A stretch of 64,000 nt of DNA, from assembly GCA_959347315.1 (NCBI GenBank), contig OY365810.1:770001-834000 (forward strand). The letters are read 5' to 3'. Position numbers and translations under genes: made by a program. The notes beneath the pieces were generated by a model, which saw nothing but the letters and a program-made list of their open reading frames with translations, was not told the DNA's origin and made no database searches. Shown here piece by piece: positions 1 through 12,995 of this stretch. Every line of letters begins with the position of its first letter. Position 1 is the stretch's first letter. Origin of the DNA: Bimastos eiseni (Eukaryota; Annelida; Clitellata; Crassiclitellata; Lumbricidae).

Positions 1-395
1 TTGCAGGTATCATCAACGCTGCTGCTCGTCTGGTACTGAGGTTGATAAAGTTTGACCATGTTTCAACTTCGATACAAGACGAGCTTCAGTGGCTTAGAAT
101 AGGTGAACGCATCAAACTCAAACTTTGCACTCTGGTGTCTAAGTGCCTCAATAACTGTGCACCACGTTATCTAGTAGACCACATCAGGCCACTATCAGAC
201 GAACCCAGCAGGTCACGATTACGATCTTCTAGATCATCTGATTTTTTTAGGATAAAACGAAGACAAAATTGGCAATCGGGCTTTTCGGGTTGCTGGCTCA
301 TGTGTCTGGAACAGTCTCCCTGCATCCATTCAGGAGATAAAAATCCTCTCTGCTCTTAAAAACAGTCAACATTGCACTTTCTAGGCAATGACCGC
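1..395 (+). mobile_element. L2/CR1-type LINE, 3' end of ORF2 (fragment)
   Basis: The translation runs through AARLVLRLIKFDHVSTSIQD, then LQWLRIGERIKLKLCTLV and PRYLVDHIRPLS. These are the conserved blocks at the C-terminus of L2/CR1-type reverse transcriptase proteins, after the catalytic palm. A frame change near position 280 moves the usual WNSLP-like block out of frame. The element is cut by the window start, so the reverse transcriptase core is not visible. No typical 3' tail is clear. It is an inactive fragment. Confidence 0.8.
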
Positions 396-2855
396 CCGCA
401 ATGCCGAGCATTAGTTTTTTTTACATTTGCGATGACAGTTATGTAGAAGCACCCTAGAAGTAGCTTGCTACTGACGGTGCTCTAGAAATTGTCGTATTTA
501 CAATTACACTGACTACATTTCTGCTTAATAAATTTAATGTAGAAATAAAACTTCTGTGAAAATGAGTTTTAGAATTGTTAGCATTCTATTTCATCATAAC
601 AGTAAACAAATTTTATTTAGCAAATATGATGTTAACAAAAATAAATAGTAGCCTACAGTAAAACAAATGTCTTATTAATGACTTCAGCCAATTGACTTTT
701 GTAAAATGGGGATTAAGAGAAGCTCATTGGTACATACGCAGAGGGAGGAATCAAAAAAGGAAAGACATGAAACACAGGGGGAGGGGTATTAACATATAAT
801 TCTTTGAGTACCTAATTACGTGAATGGACCCTTAGATATTTAATTACAAATTCCCATGATTACTAATCAACACTTTTTTGTTCACAGAGCCAGTCTTAGT
901 GTACTGCACTGGTGTATGCTCAGCCGTGCGTCCGCTTCCTAGCCGTCTGTTAGCTATGGCGTCGCGGAAAAGATACACCTCTGCACAGGTATTACACTGG
1001 GCACAAACAGTCACCAAGTCATAGATGTGTGGCGTGCTATAAGCGTGGACAGCGCAAAGAGACACATTATTTCTGCCGCACATGTCCTTCTAAGCCTGCA
1101 CTCTGTGTCGTGCCGTGTTATGAGGATTATCATTCAACTGCAGACTTTTAGCCAGGTTACTATAGAGTAGAGTAGAGTAAAGAACAGTAAAAAGTTACTG
1201 TTATTTTCACATTATTGCTCATTGCCGATAGGGCTGCCGCGTGCTCTCAATAATTTCCGATAACCGCTAATAAGGCTGCCGCGTGCGGACAATAATTGAT
1301 TCTGCAGGCAATGTGTTAAGCAGGAATTTTTGATCACAGCCAGCATCTATTTATGTATGATTCTTTTCATCACATCTAGCTTCTATCAGTATTGGGCACA
1401 AGAGCATAAACTCAAGACCAAAACTGAGACCAAGACCGAGAGGCTCAAGACCAAGACGTCTGAGACCAAGACCGATACTTTTTTATAAACAATAACATTT
1501 ATTATGATGCTAAAACAGAATAGCACACTTAAAACATTAATTTTATTGCTGAAGAACACTAATCTTAATAATGGTCAAGAAAACAGTTTTACGGGCCACT
1601 CTGAACTTTGTGGGTTCAGCCTTTGGCTTAGGCCTGAGAATATCACACTAAAAATATGATAGATAAATACTTTAAGACATCTGAACAAGTAAATTAGTGT
1701 TCCGTTTGAATGGTGTACTTGTGCCACGGACCTCAGAATTGTAGGTTAACAGTGTCCACACTTGGCCGACCAGTGCGACCACGTAGTTATTAGATTGCTC
1801 CAAAACATTGAAATTTGTGAAAGCAAATTTTTAAATGGCTGGCTATGTTGCAGATGCATTTTTTTTCCTGTCCATAATAACATGTATATACAGATGGTCA
1901 GCACGACATAAATCAACAACAATCGCGTAGGGCTCAAACATTCGGTGTCTCAAATAATCTAAAATAACTGATAAATATCGAAAACATTGCTCTAGTACAG
2001 CAAATGATCAAGAACGCTAATTTAAGACGGAGATCAATCCAAAGACCGTTCATATAAGACCAAGACCGATGCATTCGAGACCAAGACCTAGACCAACACC
2101 GATGGTCTGAGACCAAGACTGACACATTCGAGATCAAGACCAAGACCATATCCCTGGTTTCAATTTATGTATGATTCTATTCATCACATCCAGCTTTGAT
2201 AGTCATAAACTAAACCATTCTATGCAGTATTTATGTTAACTGTTCAACATACATTAATAAATAATTACCGACGCAAAAATCATATTTTACAAGGTAAATG
2301 CAAAGAATACAGTCTCCTGTAGTAAACAACATGGCCGCCCTTAAATGATCTCAGAGCGCCGATAGTTACATTGCAGTAAGATAATAAGTAACAACGCAAC
2401 CAAATTGTTGATAAAAAGAATGCCGTTCAAATGGAAGCTGTATACTATGTGTGTAGGTGAAAAGAATTATGTTTATCTACAGGGCAGTTAATATCGCGAT
2501 AAAGTATTGCAGCGCGTATCACGATAGTTTTATTTGGTCACACAACACAAGGAATACCGACCAAATAAAACTAGTGCGATACTTTATTTAGCCAGTCATC
2601 GATGCGCGATACCCATACTTTTATCTCACCGTAATAAAACTTATAATAATTTTATTCCAAGTGAAATAATCACGATCAAGAAATGGTGAGCAATAAATCA
2701 TCAGGCTCAGAAAATTGTCTCTTGTTGCTATCTACGATCTATGGTGTGAATGGAAGGATCTATAAATAGGAAAATGACAGGATATACAGTGTTTTCCCCC
2801 TCTACGCACATCCTTGAGTAGTCAAGTCAGCCTATTTTCCATACATAATGCATGG
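396..2855. other. No gene seen; AT-rich DNA with dispersed GAGACCAAGACC motifs
   Basis: I found no convincing exon or transposon protein here. Short degenerate repeats of GAGACCAAGACCGA occur at about 1,400-1,480 and 2,055-2,150. Related copies on the opposite strand lie at 7,810-7,870 and 21,200-21,275, so this is a dispersed repeat, probably the edge of a non-autonomous element. The near-repeat TAAGGCTGCCGCGTGC...CAATAATT occurs twice at about 1,215-1,300. Confidence 0.5.
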
Positions 2856-3330
2856 TTGATGGTACAGGGTACATTATGTATTGTACAAAAACGCGATTTG
2901 GTGTATTGAGTAGAGGGGTTATTGGTGTGTATGTAGTGTGAATGGCTTAGGCCTGTATGCGGCCAGAGACCATTAATTTAGCTGTCAAAATTAGGCCCTA
3001 TTCCAATGCATAAGCATTACAGTGTATTAAATAGCAAAGTTTGGTTAATGATAGAGGGTACATTATATATTGTACAAAAAAGCGGTTTGGTGTACTGAGG
3101 AGAGGGGTTATTGGTGTGTATGTGGTGTGAATGGCTTAGGTCTGTAGGCCGTCAGAGCCAATTAATTTAGCCGTCAAAGTTAGGCCCCATTCCAATGCAT
3201 AGGCATTAGTGTATTTAATACCAAAGTTTGATCGATGGCACAGGGTACATTATGTATTGTACAAAAAAGCGGTTTGGTGTATTGAGGAGAGGGGTTAGTG
3301 GTATGTAAGGGGTGTGAATGGCATAGGCCT
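2856..3330. repeat. Tandem repeat, about 188-bp unit, about 2.5 copies
   Basis: The landmark TGTACAAAA recurs at 2,882, 3,071 and 3,258, giving periods of 189 and 187 bases. Each unit also carries GGTGTATTGAG-AGAGGGGTTA, then GTGTGAATGGC and TTAGGCC. The copies differ by scattered substitutions and small indels, so the array is old. No reading frame is shared by the copies. Confidence 0.85.
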
Positions 3331-4032
3331 GTAGGCCAAGTCTGTTAATTTTGCAGTGGAAGTGATGACATAACTTTTAAATGCAAAGGCTATTGCCTGG
3401 GGATATCACTCTCCTGGCGAATGTGTCGTCGAATGTGAAAGGGAATGTGTGTTTCAACTTGACAGACATGAATTAGCTTGGGTTTATTTTGCATTGCTCA
3501 ATAATGACGTTCTTTAGTAAATATTAAAATATAGACACGATTAAATCGTAATGTTTATTGCCTCCGATTTAGTTAATACTAGTCTAAGCCTCCATAGTTA
3601 TGCTCCGACAACAGTGTGGCGCCGGTGGACATGAAAGTCTGGGGCGAACGCGAAAACGTCACGACAGCTTTTCTTCAACATACCTCAGACAATATGCATT
3701 CAAACGCACCTATTTCCGAAATTCTAAAATCATCCGCTAATTATTTGCGAATTTTGAAAATCTGTGCAGACTTAATGTTAAATAACCGACGCAATGTTTA
3801 TGCAAATTATGGCCACTTGAGAATATCTACACACTTTTGTAGCGCAATTGTTTTTCACGTCATACGCCACTATATATATATGTATGTATATATATATATA
3901 TATACATAAATTAACATATAGTGAATACTGGTATGTTAATCTAACAGGGACATTTAAATAATCATAACCTCCAAATTTCTAAAGTTAAAATTTCTTAAAT
4001 TATTAATAAAATTACAAATGAATATTTTATGT
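3331..4032. other. No gene seen; TA microsatellite at about 3,871-3,908
   Basis: AT-rich sequence with a degenerate (TA)n/(TATG)n tract at about 3,871-3,908. The reading frame at 3,616-3,909 runs into that tract and has no recognisable protein features, so I do not call it a gene. Confidence 0.45.
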
Positions 4033-4797
4033 TACTAAATAATTTTTTAATCATTGTAGAAAGGATCAACTCACCAAAGAACTACTGGTGCAGCACAAGT
4101 TTCTGCCTTTTGACCAGAGAGTTACCTCTGTGGTGATTCAGATTCCTTCCTTTTCTTTTCCATGCTACATAACTCTGGTCGTGTCCTACTTTGTCTTTTG
4201 CTTCCTTGTTGTGATGAACTGTCACCAGTACATGGAAGTTAACCTTCAATCTCTACATTGCAGACCGAAAATAGATGTGTTGGTTGTGCTACTGATTAAT
4301 GTTTAAGAATGGTGCCTTATAAGCATTATGTACATACAATGCAATTTCATGTAGTTAGTCTTGTGGTTAGCTCTAAATTCTTCTTTGCAGGCTTTACTAC
4401 AGTATTGTGAAATTTGTCAATTTGCTTTACTAAAGTAATGTGTCCGAGTTAACACATTATCTACACTTTCAATGCTTTGTTCCTTCCATTATTGACAAAT
4501 GTCTGTTACCATGAACATGAAATGTCATTGCAACAGTAGATTATATTTAACTGCTATGTGATTATTGTGAATCAAGGTTTGTTAGAATAAAGACACTGCA
4601 ACTCTAACAAGGAAGCAAAAGACAAAGTAGGACACGACCAGAGTTATGTAGCACGGAAGAGAAAAGGAAGGAATCTGAATCACCACAGAGGTAATCGAAT
4701 GTCACCTGGTCAAAAGGCAGAAACTTGTGCTACACCAGTAGTTCTTTGGTGAGTTGATCCTTTCTACAATGATTAGAAAATTATTTTTTCTGTAACA
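4033..4797. mobile_element. Fold-back element with about 180-bp terminal inverted repeats
   Basis: The sequence from about 4,037 to 4,215 returns as its reverse complement at about 4,607-4,792. One arm contains GGATCAACTCACCAAAGAAC and CTTTGTCTTTTGCTTCCTTG, and the other carries their complements with few mismatches. The loop between the arms is about 390 bases and shows no transposase motif. This is the layout of a non-autonomous fold-back or MITE-type element. The short open frames inside are by-products of the repeat. Confidence 0.75.
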
Positions 4798-6560
4798 AAT
4801 TTATATGCAGACATCTGTCAGGGGCAGGTTATAACTGCCTATATAACAGCGTTACTCCAAAACGCTGAGCATCTAATAGGTCATATGTATCACCCTATCC
4901 TATATTACATAAGCCTAACTTGGTTAAGATTACTGAACAAGTAACCTCAATATATTTATGGGTCAACTATATTACATACATTTTAATTTTCATATTCAGA
5001 GCGAGACTGCCCTGCCCATTAAAAGTGTTTTGTGGCATACCTCGTTTCACCTCGCTACAGCGTATCAGTGTATGGCGAACCCCCCCTTGGTCCAACACCG
5101 GGCGTCGCATGGCAGCAGCAGTTGGAGCGAATGCCCTGGGAAAACCTTGAGTTCCTTCCCGTCTTCTTCTGGTACCTCGGAAGGCCGAGCTCCGAGGTTT
5201 TCCCCGTCTTTTTCTTGATTGTCCGCTGGGTAGGACCTACCCAGTCTGGCGCAGGATTTAAGACTGTCCTGATGGTAGAATCAAAGTCACTAAGCTAACG
5301 ATGAAGTCACACACCATGCTCAACAAATATTCTTGATTGTGAAGTACAGCAACAGCGAACAGCCAATGAATAATAGTCACAATAAAATAATTGACAGCAG
5401 ACTGCCAATGACGCTACTAACTACTAAGCCGCCTCTGACTCAACGACAGACTCGGACTCTCTCTGAACTGAACTCAATTCTCTTAAAACTCTCGACTGAA
5501 CTCTGCAGTCCCTTATATAGTCTTCAGGGTGCAGCAATGCTACATGTAGCAGTGCTACAGGCAGCAATACTACATGTAGCAATGTTACACCTGTAGCACA
5601 GATTGCCACGGGGCTTAGCCTTGCTACAGAGGTGTAGCACAGAATGCTTCTCAATTCAAACCGGCAAAACCGCCAAAGTTTCACCGAAGTACTGTCTATA
5701 TCTTCCTTGTCTACTTAAAAGTTATTCACTATATGCAATACTGAATCCATGCTCAAATGTCTATTAGTTAGTGCTGTACTAGCTAGTACTTATGTAAGTA
5801 CTTCATTGGGCATATTGTTCTAACAATGAAGAATAATTAGATTTCAGGGTTTTTAAATTTTCTTTCTTTTGTTAACTCCATGTTGCAGTTGTACACATTA
5901 TTGTCACCTAACTATTTAAATAATAATTGTACTGAGTTAGTTATGACTAAGCTGAATTGAGTACTCTGTTACATTAAAATACTCAATAAAATGCTTGTTG
6001 TGAATGCTTACTCTGTTTTGAATTAACGTTTCTTAAGCAGCAGATGCTATAGCCGATTCTATATAATATCATAAATGCCAGTTCTGCATGCACAGCTCTT
6101 GATCAAGAAGTAATATAAATCTCAAAGAACTTGTCAGGCAACCACAAAGGTTCTATTAAGGAGACCAGCTTATTAAAAAAATAAGTATGTACTTTATTGA
6201 AATGCCAGTAAAGGCACTGCAGGAACATCAGATAGCCTATTAGCAATCAAGGAATGCACAATAAAAATAATTATAATGAGTTACTACAAAACTGACATCC
6301 TTGGAGTTGTGAGAGTGAAGGGGAAGAGAGCAATAGAATTTGCGATTAGCATATAAATAGATTCGCCTCTATACCATACCAGAAATGCGCTACAAAAGTT
6401 TGTCGATATTCGCAAGTGTGTACGACTTCAACATAATGGCCGCTTGCAATTGCATTTGTAAAGATTTCACTTAAAATCAAGACACGACGATATCTTACTG
6501 TTCATCGCACAAAATAGCCAACATGTCACAAATTTAGTCAATACTAGTCTGGGCCTCCAT
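4798..6560. other. No gene recognised; short TACATGTAGCA repeats at 5,540-5,600
   Basis: Overlapping open frames at 5,018-5,300 lie in a locally GC-richer patch that follows a possible acceptor (TTCATATTCAG). I recognise no protein in any frame. At 5,540-5,600 the motif CTACATGTAGCAATG repeats imperfectly. The rest is AT-rich without features I can support. Confidence 0.4.
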
Positions 6561-6569
6561 AGTTCTCCT

Positions 6570-6720
6570 AGCCAATTCTTACATCATTTAATCCGCACCA
6601 TCAATCATCCGCGTTTTACCCATTAATCCGCGCCATATATCCGCATGATTCAATCCGCATTTTACCTGTTAGGCCATCGTCATATCCGCATTTTACCCAA
6701 ACCCGAAAATGTTAGTGTCT
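6570..6720. repeat. Clustered CCGCATTTTACC / AATCCGC repeats
   Basis: Variants of AATCCGC(A)..TTTTACCC occur about five times within 150 bases, close in style to the clustered AAAAGGGCG repeats at 21,750-21,810. Such subterminal repeats are typical of ends of DNA transposons. No partner end was found nearby. Confidence 0.5.
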
Positions 6721-8040
6721 AATTGAAGATCTTACAGTCTTAGGTATAACAGTTACTATAATTGCGTATGAAGTCGATGATGGGAATTTATGCAACAAAA
6801 ATATACTGGACTTTACCATAATCTGTTCTATTTTTAGTTGCCTTCGTCTTACGAGTAAGTAGCTGTTTGCATTCTGTAAGTGCTATGGCAGATGCACAGC
6901 ACACTACGTGAAATTTCATATACGCTTCTCTGAATAAAACTCTCGTAAAATCACAAACAACTATCAGTAGTCGTCCAATCAATCATAATAACATTTTGAA
7001 ATACCGGATGCCAACAATTTGTCAGAGAGACAAAACCTATCCACTACGGCGTTCGATATCAATCACGAAATGTCTTAATCTAGAGACTAACCAATTTCAC
7101 GACCGTGTTGTCATGCTTGTTCCCTCAAGGCGCAAGTGCAAGCAAAGTTAAGGCTAAAAATATCGATTTTCGATTGATCGTAAAAACCTTTTAACAATTA
7201 AGTTTTAAACTAGGTCTTTGTCTTTTTGAAGTTGACGATGATAGTTTACGAAACCGCTGGAATTTCCTAGACCTGTTCTATTCTTAGTTCAGTAAGCAAC
7301 AATGATAGAGTATGTACAAGACTGTAAAGTCCACTGTGATGCCGTGTCACAAGTCTTTGGGGATAATCACATCATTTTCGCATAATAAGCTGATTCGTTA
7401 TATTGTAGCTATGAAGGTAAATTGACGGATAACAAGGCTATATCAGGAAAATAAAAAAAGCCTTTGGAGGTTCAAAATATCATATTTTGTTCAATTACAA
7501 GCAAAATTTAGATTGGGGCGACATCTATGTTCTAGAGTAAAACGTGTACACGGATATTTGACGTGTAACCATTCCTCCACTAACAGTCTTTTAACAGATT
7601 CCTTGGGTAACTAAGTTATCGTAGTTTTACTCGATATTTCTATAGCGCCATGTCCAGCGATGTTGAGGGAACCAGCCCATCCACAGGCGTTTAATCCCAA
7701 AAAAATTGATTCGCAGAAGCAGTGGCGATTAGTAGGCCTATTCTTCTGCAATAAAATAAATGATTTAAGCGTCGTATTCCGTTTCAGCGTCCTAAAAATT
7801 GATTTGTTTATAAAAAAAAAGAGTTTCGGTTTTGGTCTCGGTCTTGTGTTGTTGGTCTCGTGCCCAACACTGATTTGTGAGGGCAAACTGGACCAGTTTT
7901 TTGCCCTCACTTAATGACTTAAATGTAATAACGTGAAAGCATGGGTGCATGCTGATATTGAAGGTTGTTTGTTTATGCCAGAGCTCGAGGTTCCAAAGTT
8001 TTTTTATACCTAGGGCCACTTTAGTAACACAGTGAGAGTT
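6721..8040. other. No gene seen
   Basis: There is no recognisable protein or RNA gene. A piece of the GAGACCAAGACC repeat family lies on the opposite strand at about 7,810-7,870. The overlapping short frames at 7,611-8,130 have no protein-like composition. Confidence 0.4.
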
Positions 8041-8044
8041 TGCG

Positions 8045-10620
8045 GGCCACAGGGTAATGTAATGTAATGTAAATCCTCGAAAATTTCTCAGCGCCCACAA
8101 AAGCCACGTCAGGGAGACCAGCTTATTCACCGGCGCTATGTCAAATCAAGTCCGCAATAGCCAATCCTCTCGTTTCCTTTCGGTGCCGGGTCGAAATCCA
8201 GGGAGTCAAGCCGAGGAGACAGCATGGTGCTACAGTGGTAGCCGATGATGAGGGTTGTCATGTGGTGGCACAGGAGTAGATTCTGGATAGGACACATTGA
8301 AGAGTTCGGTTTTTAGTCGTGAATGGAAAGTAGCAGAGGATAATGAAAGCGGAGGAGAGGTTATATTTGGAGTTGAGATGTGGGGATGATCAAACTGACA
8401 GAGTTCTTTTGGGAGTCCGTTCCAAAGTGCTGGTGCAGCATAGCCTAAGGAGCGGTTGCAGAATTTCAGAGACGATGAGACTGGAGGTCGAGATAGAGAA
8501 AAATATGACGATGAGCGAGTTGCTCCGGGCGGTTAGATTGTAAGGAGTTGACGAATGTAAGAGGATTGAGAGGTTTGAAGGGCGTTGTAGATGATAGATA
8601 TAATTTTGCAGTGGATGCGTTGAGGCACTTTTAGCCAATGAAGTGATTTTAAGACAGAGGTTATATGATGGTGTTTTGGTGTTTTAGTGACTGCGCGGGC
8701 AAGAGCATTCTGAATTGTTTGTAGGCGTCTCATTTGTCAGGAATCAATGTTGTTGTAATGATGGAAGAGGGGACTGCGTTATGAAAAAACGGCGATGTCA
8801 AGTTTATAACTGTAATGAACAATATAATATAATGTCAAATGCTGTATAAACTAAAATTGCGAACACTATAGCTATAGATATGAACGGTATATATAAAGAC
8901 AGACATTATAGGTCTATCAACAGTAGTAAATATATATATGTATAGACAGAGACTGACAGATAGTAAGCATAGCCAAGTGAATCAGCGTGGGCGAGTGGGC
9001 TGAGACAGTTGGAGAGACGGGCATTATGACCAAATATGGCTGAGGCAAGAGCGAATGCCGGGCTAGGATAGGTTAAAAAGACCGGGTCCGAAGGAAGAGC
9101 GATGGGCTGAGCGCCTGAGAGATTTGATGTAAGATGACCAAATAAGGATAGACATGAGGTAGAAGGACCATAATGGGAGGATGCAAGAAAGGGTATAAAA
9201 GATGGGAGAAATTGAGAGTCGGTATTCACTATCAGAAGGCGTCAGGTGCACGATAGAGGACGTCATTGACTGCAAGAGGAATCCGCTCTCGAGGAAGCGA
9301 CTGGAAACGACAGATGACCAAGACGATAGAGATAGGTCTGGTTAAGGTCGACAGTCTGAGAGTGATGAGGAACGTTAGTGAAGTAGCAAGCTAAATTGTT
9401 CTACGTTAATATATTTTGAAGTTAACCTAAATAATAAGAATAATAATCAGAAAGAGACTCTGGTGTCATTTTGTTGAACTATAACGTAAACGCAAACCGA
9501 AGAGACTGGAGACACACGGCTACAATCCATCACCGCTACAAGAATTGATGTCCAGATTGTTGTTTGAGAAAGGGCAACAACAATCTTTTCCCTCCATTTT
9601 CCCTCCATTACAGTTGTGAAAGAGAGAATTGCAGTAATCTAGCTTTAAGTGAACAATTGATGTTGTGCATGCAGTCTTGTAGTTAAGAATTGGGCGCAAT
9701 CTACGAAGGTCGCGGATGTGCATATAGCAGGTGCGACATAGCTGAGTGATGTGGTCAGAAAAGGTAAGATTCTCATCGAAGATGACTCCAAGATTGGGGA
9801 CAGGAGAAGAGTAAGGCACAGGATAAGTTGGGTTTGTTTGAAGAAGGTCGGAGGGGTATGTAAGTTTGTTCAATTGCTCACGGAGGCCAATGATGAGAAA
9901 TTCTGTTTTTGAAGGGTTAAGACAGAGCAGGTTGGTGGTCATCCAAGTTGAAATGAGGGCGATGGTGTTTTGAATGTGATTTATTGCATCTGTAAGTGAT
10001 TGAGGAGAGAAAGATAAAAAGAGTAGTGTATCTTCAGCGTAAAGGTGATGATCTCTAGAAGACTAGAAAATGATTTTGCTGAGTGGGGATGTGTATAGAA
10101 TGAATAAAAGAGGCCCAAGAACAGAACCTTGAGGAACACCGCAGGTGATGCTGGGATGACTAGATGAGTGACCAGAGGCATTGACAGTGAACGAGCGTGA
10201 AGAAAGGTATGACTTGATCCAGGATAGGGCAGTACCAGAGATTCCAAATGTAGAGGAAAGGCGTTTGATAAGAATGGCGTGATCTATGGTGTCGAAGGCG
10301 GCAGACATGTCTAAGAGGCATAGGCAAGACACTTGTTGGCGACCTATAGCCATAACAAGTTTGTTGTATAATGAGGTGAGTTGTATTTCTGTAGAGTGAT
10401 GTTTGGTGTATGCAGATTGATTTGGGTTGAGGAGAATGTTTGAGGTCAGGAAGCCGTTGAGACGAGACAGGACAACCAGGTTCCGAGAGTTTGGATAAGA
10501 AAGAGAGATTAGAAATTGGCCGGTAGTTGGAGAGAAGTTCTTTGTCTAAGGATGGTTTCTTGAGGAGTGGTTTAACAATCGAGTCCTTGAAAAGCATAGA
10601 AAAAGTGCGGGTTGATAGGT
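8045..10620 (-). mobile_element. L2/CR1-type LINE, ORF2 (broken, 5'-truncated)
   Basis: Reading the minus strand from about 10,600 downwards, motifs appear in the order expected of a LINE reverse transcriptase. [20 protein letters not shown] is at about 10,500-10,570. Then come [16 protein letters not shown] and GVPQGSVLGPLLFILYTSPL (10,063-10,353), and LNPSKTEFLIIG followed by LGVIFDENLTFSDHI (9,600-9,942). MRRLQTIQNALARAVTKTP is at 8,533-8,733. The FADD box region near 10,050 is out of frame. The 3' end at about 8,045-8,160 is GC-rich and finishes in repeated TAATG/CATTA units. Stops, frameshifts and an internal insertion show it is dead. Confidence 0.88.
8766..9519. other. Unidentified insertion inside the minus-strand LINE
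   Basis: The LINE protein stops near DYCNSLFHNC (about 9,610) and resumes at the MRRLQTIQNAL block (about 8,733). In related elements these blocks are nearly adjacent. About 0.75 kb of unrelated sequence separates them here. It contains no transposase or reverse transcriptase motif I can recognise, and no clear terminal repeats. Confidence 0.45.
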
Positions 10621-11316
10621 GGGCCTATAGCATGCGAGCGCCGAAGTCGCTAAGCTTATAAATAGGCTTGTATGGGATAATATGGCCTATAGGCCTAGGC
10701 CTACATATATGCATTTAATAAAGCTAAATAAACAGTAATTAAGTGCTTGAATTTAGGCCTAAACGTTAACATTTACAAGAATTTTGTAACTCATGACATA
10801 TTTATTTAATTAATTAATTAATTTAATTCTAACCTTAAATATTGTTACTCCGTCAATTAATTTGTAATAAAGAAAAAAGAAAATGTTTTCACGGAATTTA
10901 GCCTAGAATTTGAAACCAAATCAAATTCATTTTTTGGAATGAAAGTCATGCTATTTGTGAAGTTGAGATTTATCTGCAATTATCACCAAATCGAGGTTCA
11001 AAGCTTGTTACAATGCAAAAGATTGCTTGAAGATGATCATCAGTTAATCTCGACCTCATATGTTCTATTTTGTTATATGCCTATTGATTGTAGAGATGTT
11101 TTCGCACAAATGTACTTGGCCCAAAAAAGTGACTCGCGTTGAGCATGTCGTCAAATAGTCGGACAAGTTAAAACTGATAGGCCTTGATAAAATTCCATCA
11201 AGCTTAGGCCTAGTGCATGAAAAAAATTAATGAAGTTTGCGCCTCTGAACTTTCCTGCAAGTCGATTGGTTCAAATTGCAAATCTCTCTGGCTCATAAGT
11301 AACCCTTTGTAACGTT
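10621..11316. other. No gene seen; AGGCCTA-rich stretch
   Basis: The sequence is AT-rich, with several AGGCCTA palindromes at about 10,683-10,760 and a TTAATTAA-rich run at 10,800-10,830. The open frame at 10,939-11,142 has no recognisable features. Confidence 0.4.
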
Positions 11317-11770
11317 AGGGCTTATCCACATATACCACCACGTACATTTCGTCGACACCCTCCCCATGCGTATGTACATTTGAGCTCTACCCCTCACCCA
11401 CTGAAAAGGCTAAATAGCTACAAACATCCATATGACATTGATTTTTACCACATCTATTTAGTTTTGTTAAGCATCATATTTAATAGCTTAAATTTGTTAA
11501 CTGTTATGAAGAAATAAAATACTGACAACACCTGCATTTGAAACCGTTTTAACGCTACATAAAATTGATTAAGCAGGAATATAGTCTGCGATTAGGTTTA
11601 CAGTTCTGATTTTTATATTCTTTGTTGTGGACGTCATAATTAGAGAATTATATTTGTGTACGTACATATTTTCGGGACCCCCCTTCCCCACCATACGCAC
11701 CCGTACGCAAAATGGCCGAAATTTTAAAACCCCTCCCCTCGCTGCGTACATAATATGTGGACGGCCCCTT
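11317..11770. mobile_element. Probable MITE with imperfect terminal inverted repeats
   Basis: The left end reads AGGGCTTATCCACATATACC. The complement of the right end reads AGGGGCCGTCCACATATTAT. Both continue with GTAC-rich sequence and a C-rich block. The element would be about 455 bases with no coding capacity. The open frames at 11,569-11,893 overlap on both strands and come from the C-rich terminus. The match is imperfect and no target duplication was confirmed. Confidence 0.4.
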
Positions 11771-12700
11771 AGGGGTGAGGTGGGGTGTGACACATCCCAA
11801 TATATATTTTATACCTGCAAGTCGCGATGTCAACTACAAAAACTTAAATGTGACCTAAAACAAAGTTTGATACCCAATTATCAGTTAAAGTAGTATTATT
11901 CACGAACAGAAAAGTTTTTTTCAACAATTACTATCGAACTGGCATGTGCATTTTTCAGTCACAACGTTACGTTATCAGTGTCAGTATCTGCGTTAAGAAC
12001 TATAGGCCTACTGTCAGCTAGTAGCCTGCTTCACTACATTTTCAAAATTCTCCTCATTTTCATCTGTTAAACTTTCGCGCTCAAAATCAAAACGGTCCTT
12101 TGACAGTGGCAGCTTTGTGACCTCTGAAATTTTTGCTAACACTACTTCAAGTGATAACAAAACCATGGCGTAAGATATACATGGTGGGTTCACTTGGCTT
12201 TAATATGTGACTAATAATAACTAGCAGTTCGCTAGATGGCGATGGCGACGCAGCACGATCAACATGGCCAATATTGAAGCATGATAACTGTGTGGTTTTG
12301 CAACACCTAAGCATAGGAAATTAGAACAAAAGCAAGTACAAAAAGCTTTTGTGCCATCAATAAACGCAACATTTGTTGGAAAATTAATATATCATATTAT
12401 ATCCATGTTCATCATATGTACAAGCAGACAGGATAATCTAAGGATTGGCCCATTAACCACAGTTGAATAATGTACAAAATTCAATATGATCATAAGCAGT
12501 TACCACATGTATTCAACAAAGAATTCTAATCAATACTGAAGTCAATTCTTGCCCACTGCTCTCCGAGCATAGACTATTGCAACTAGCTTCCTAATGGTAT
12601 CAATAAGGTTTGCTGAACAGAGCTCATAGCTCTTTGGCTAAAGATATAACTAATACATTGAAATAGGAACATGTGAAGTGTCGCGTTTACCTATAGGCGC
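11771..12700. other. No gene seen
   Basis: AT-rich sequence with no supported exon, RNA gene or transposon protein. Confidence 0.4.
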
Positions 12701-12707
12701 ACTAGGC

Positions 12708-12995
12708 GCGCGCCTTGGGCCCCCAAATCTCAATGATGACAACATTAAATACAAAATAACGTCTGAGTGGCCGTCAAATGAATGAAAACATTTCATGCAA
12801 AATAACATCCCAGGGAGCCCCAAAACGAGAGCTAACATTAAATACACCATGACATCTCAGAGGGCCACCAAAGGAATGGAAATATATAATTCAAAATAAC
12901 ATATCAAAGGTCCCCAAATGAAATAAAACATTTCCTGCGAAATAACATCCCAGGGGGCCCAAATGAGTGAAAACATTAAATACAAAATAACACAC
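12708..12995. repeat. Tandem repeat, about 46-bp unit, about 6 copies
   Basis: AAAATAAC or a close variant recurs at 12,753, 12,799, 12,846, 12,893, 12,939 and 12,984. Each is followed by a CATCCCAGGGGGCCC-like block and AAATGA..AAAACATT. The period is 45-47 bases. Short minus-strand open frames across it are a result of the repeat. Confidence 0.85.

Noticed and set aside
4920..5298. Three overlapping open frames in a GC-richer patch as a gene
   Set aside because: No frame has recognisable protein features and all three are open only because of local composition.
8906..9275. Minus-strand frames as a gene within the LINE gap
   Set aside because: Two overlapping frames have hydrophobic, repeat-like content and no conserved motif.
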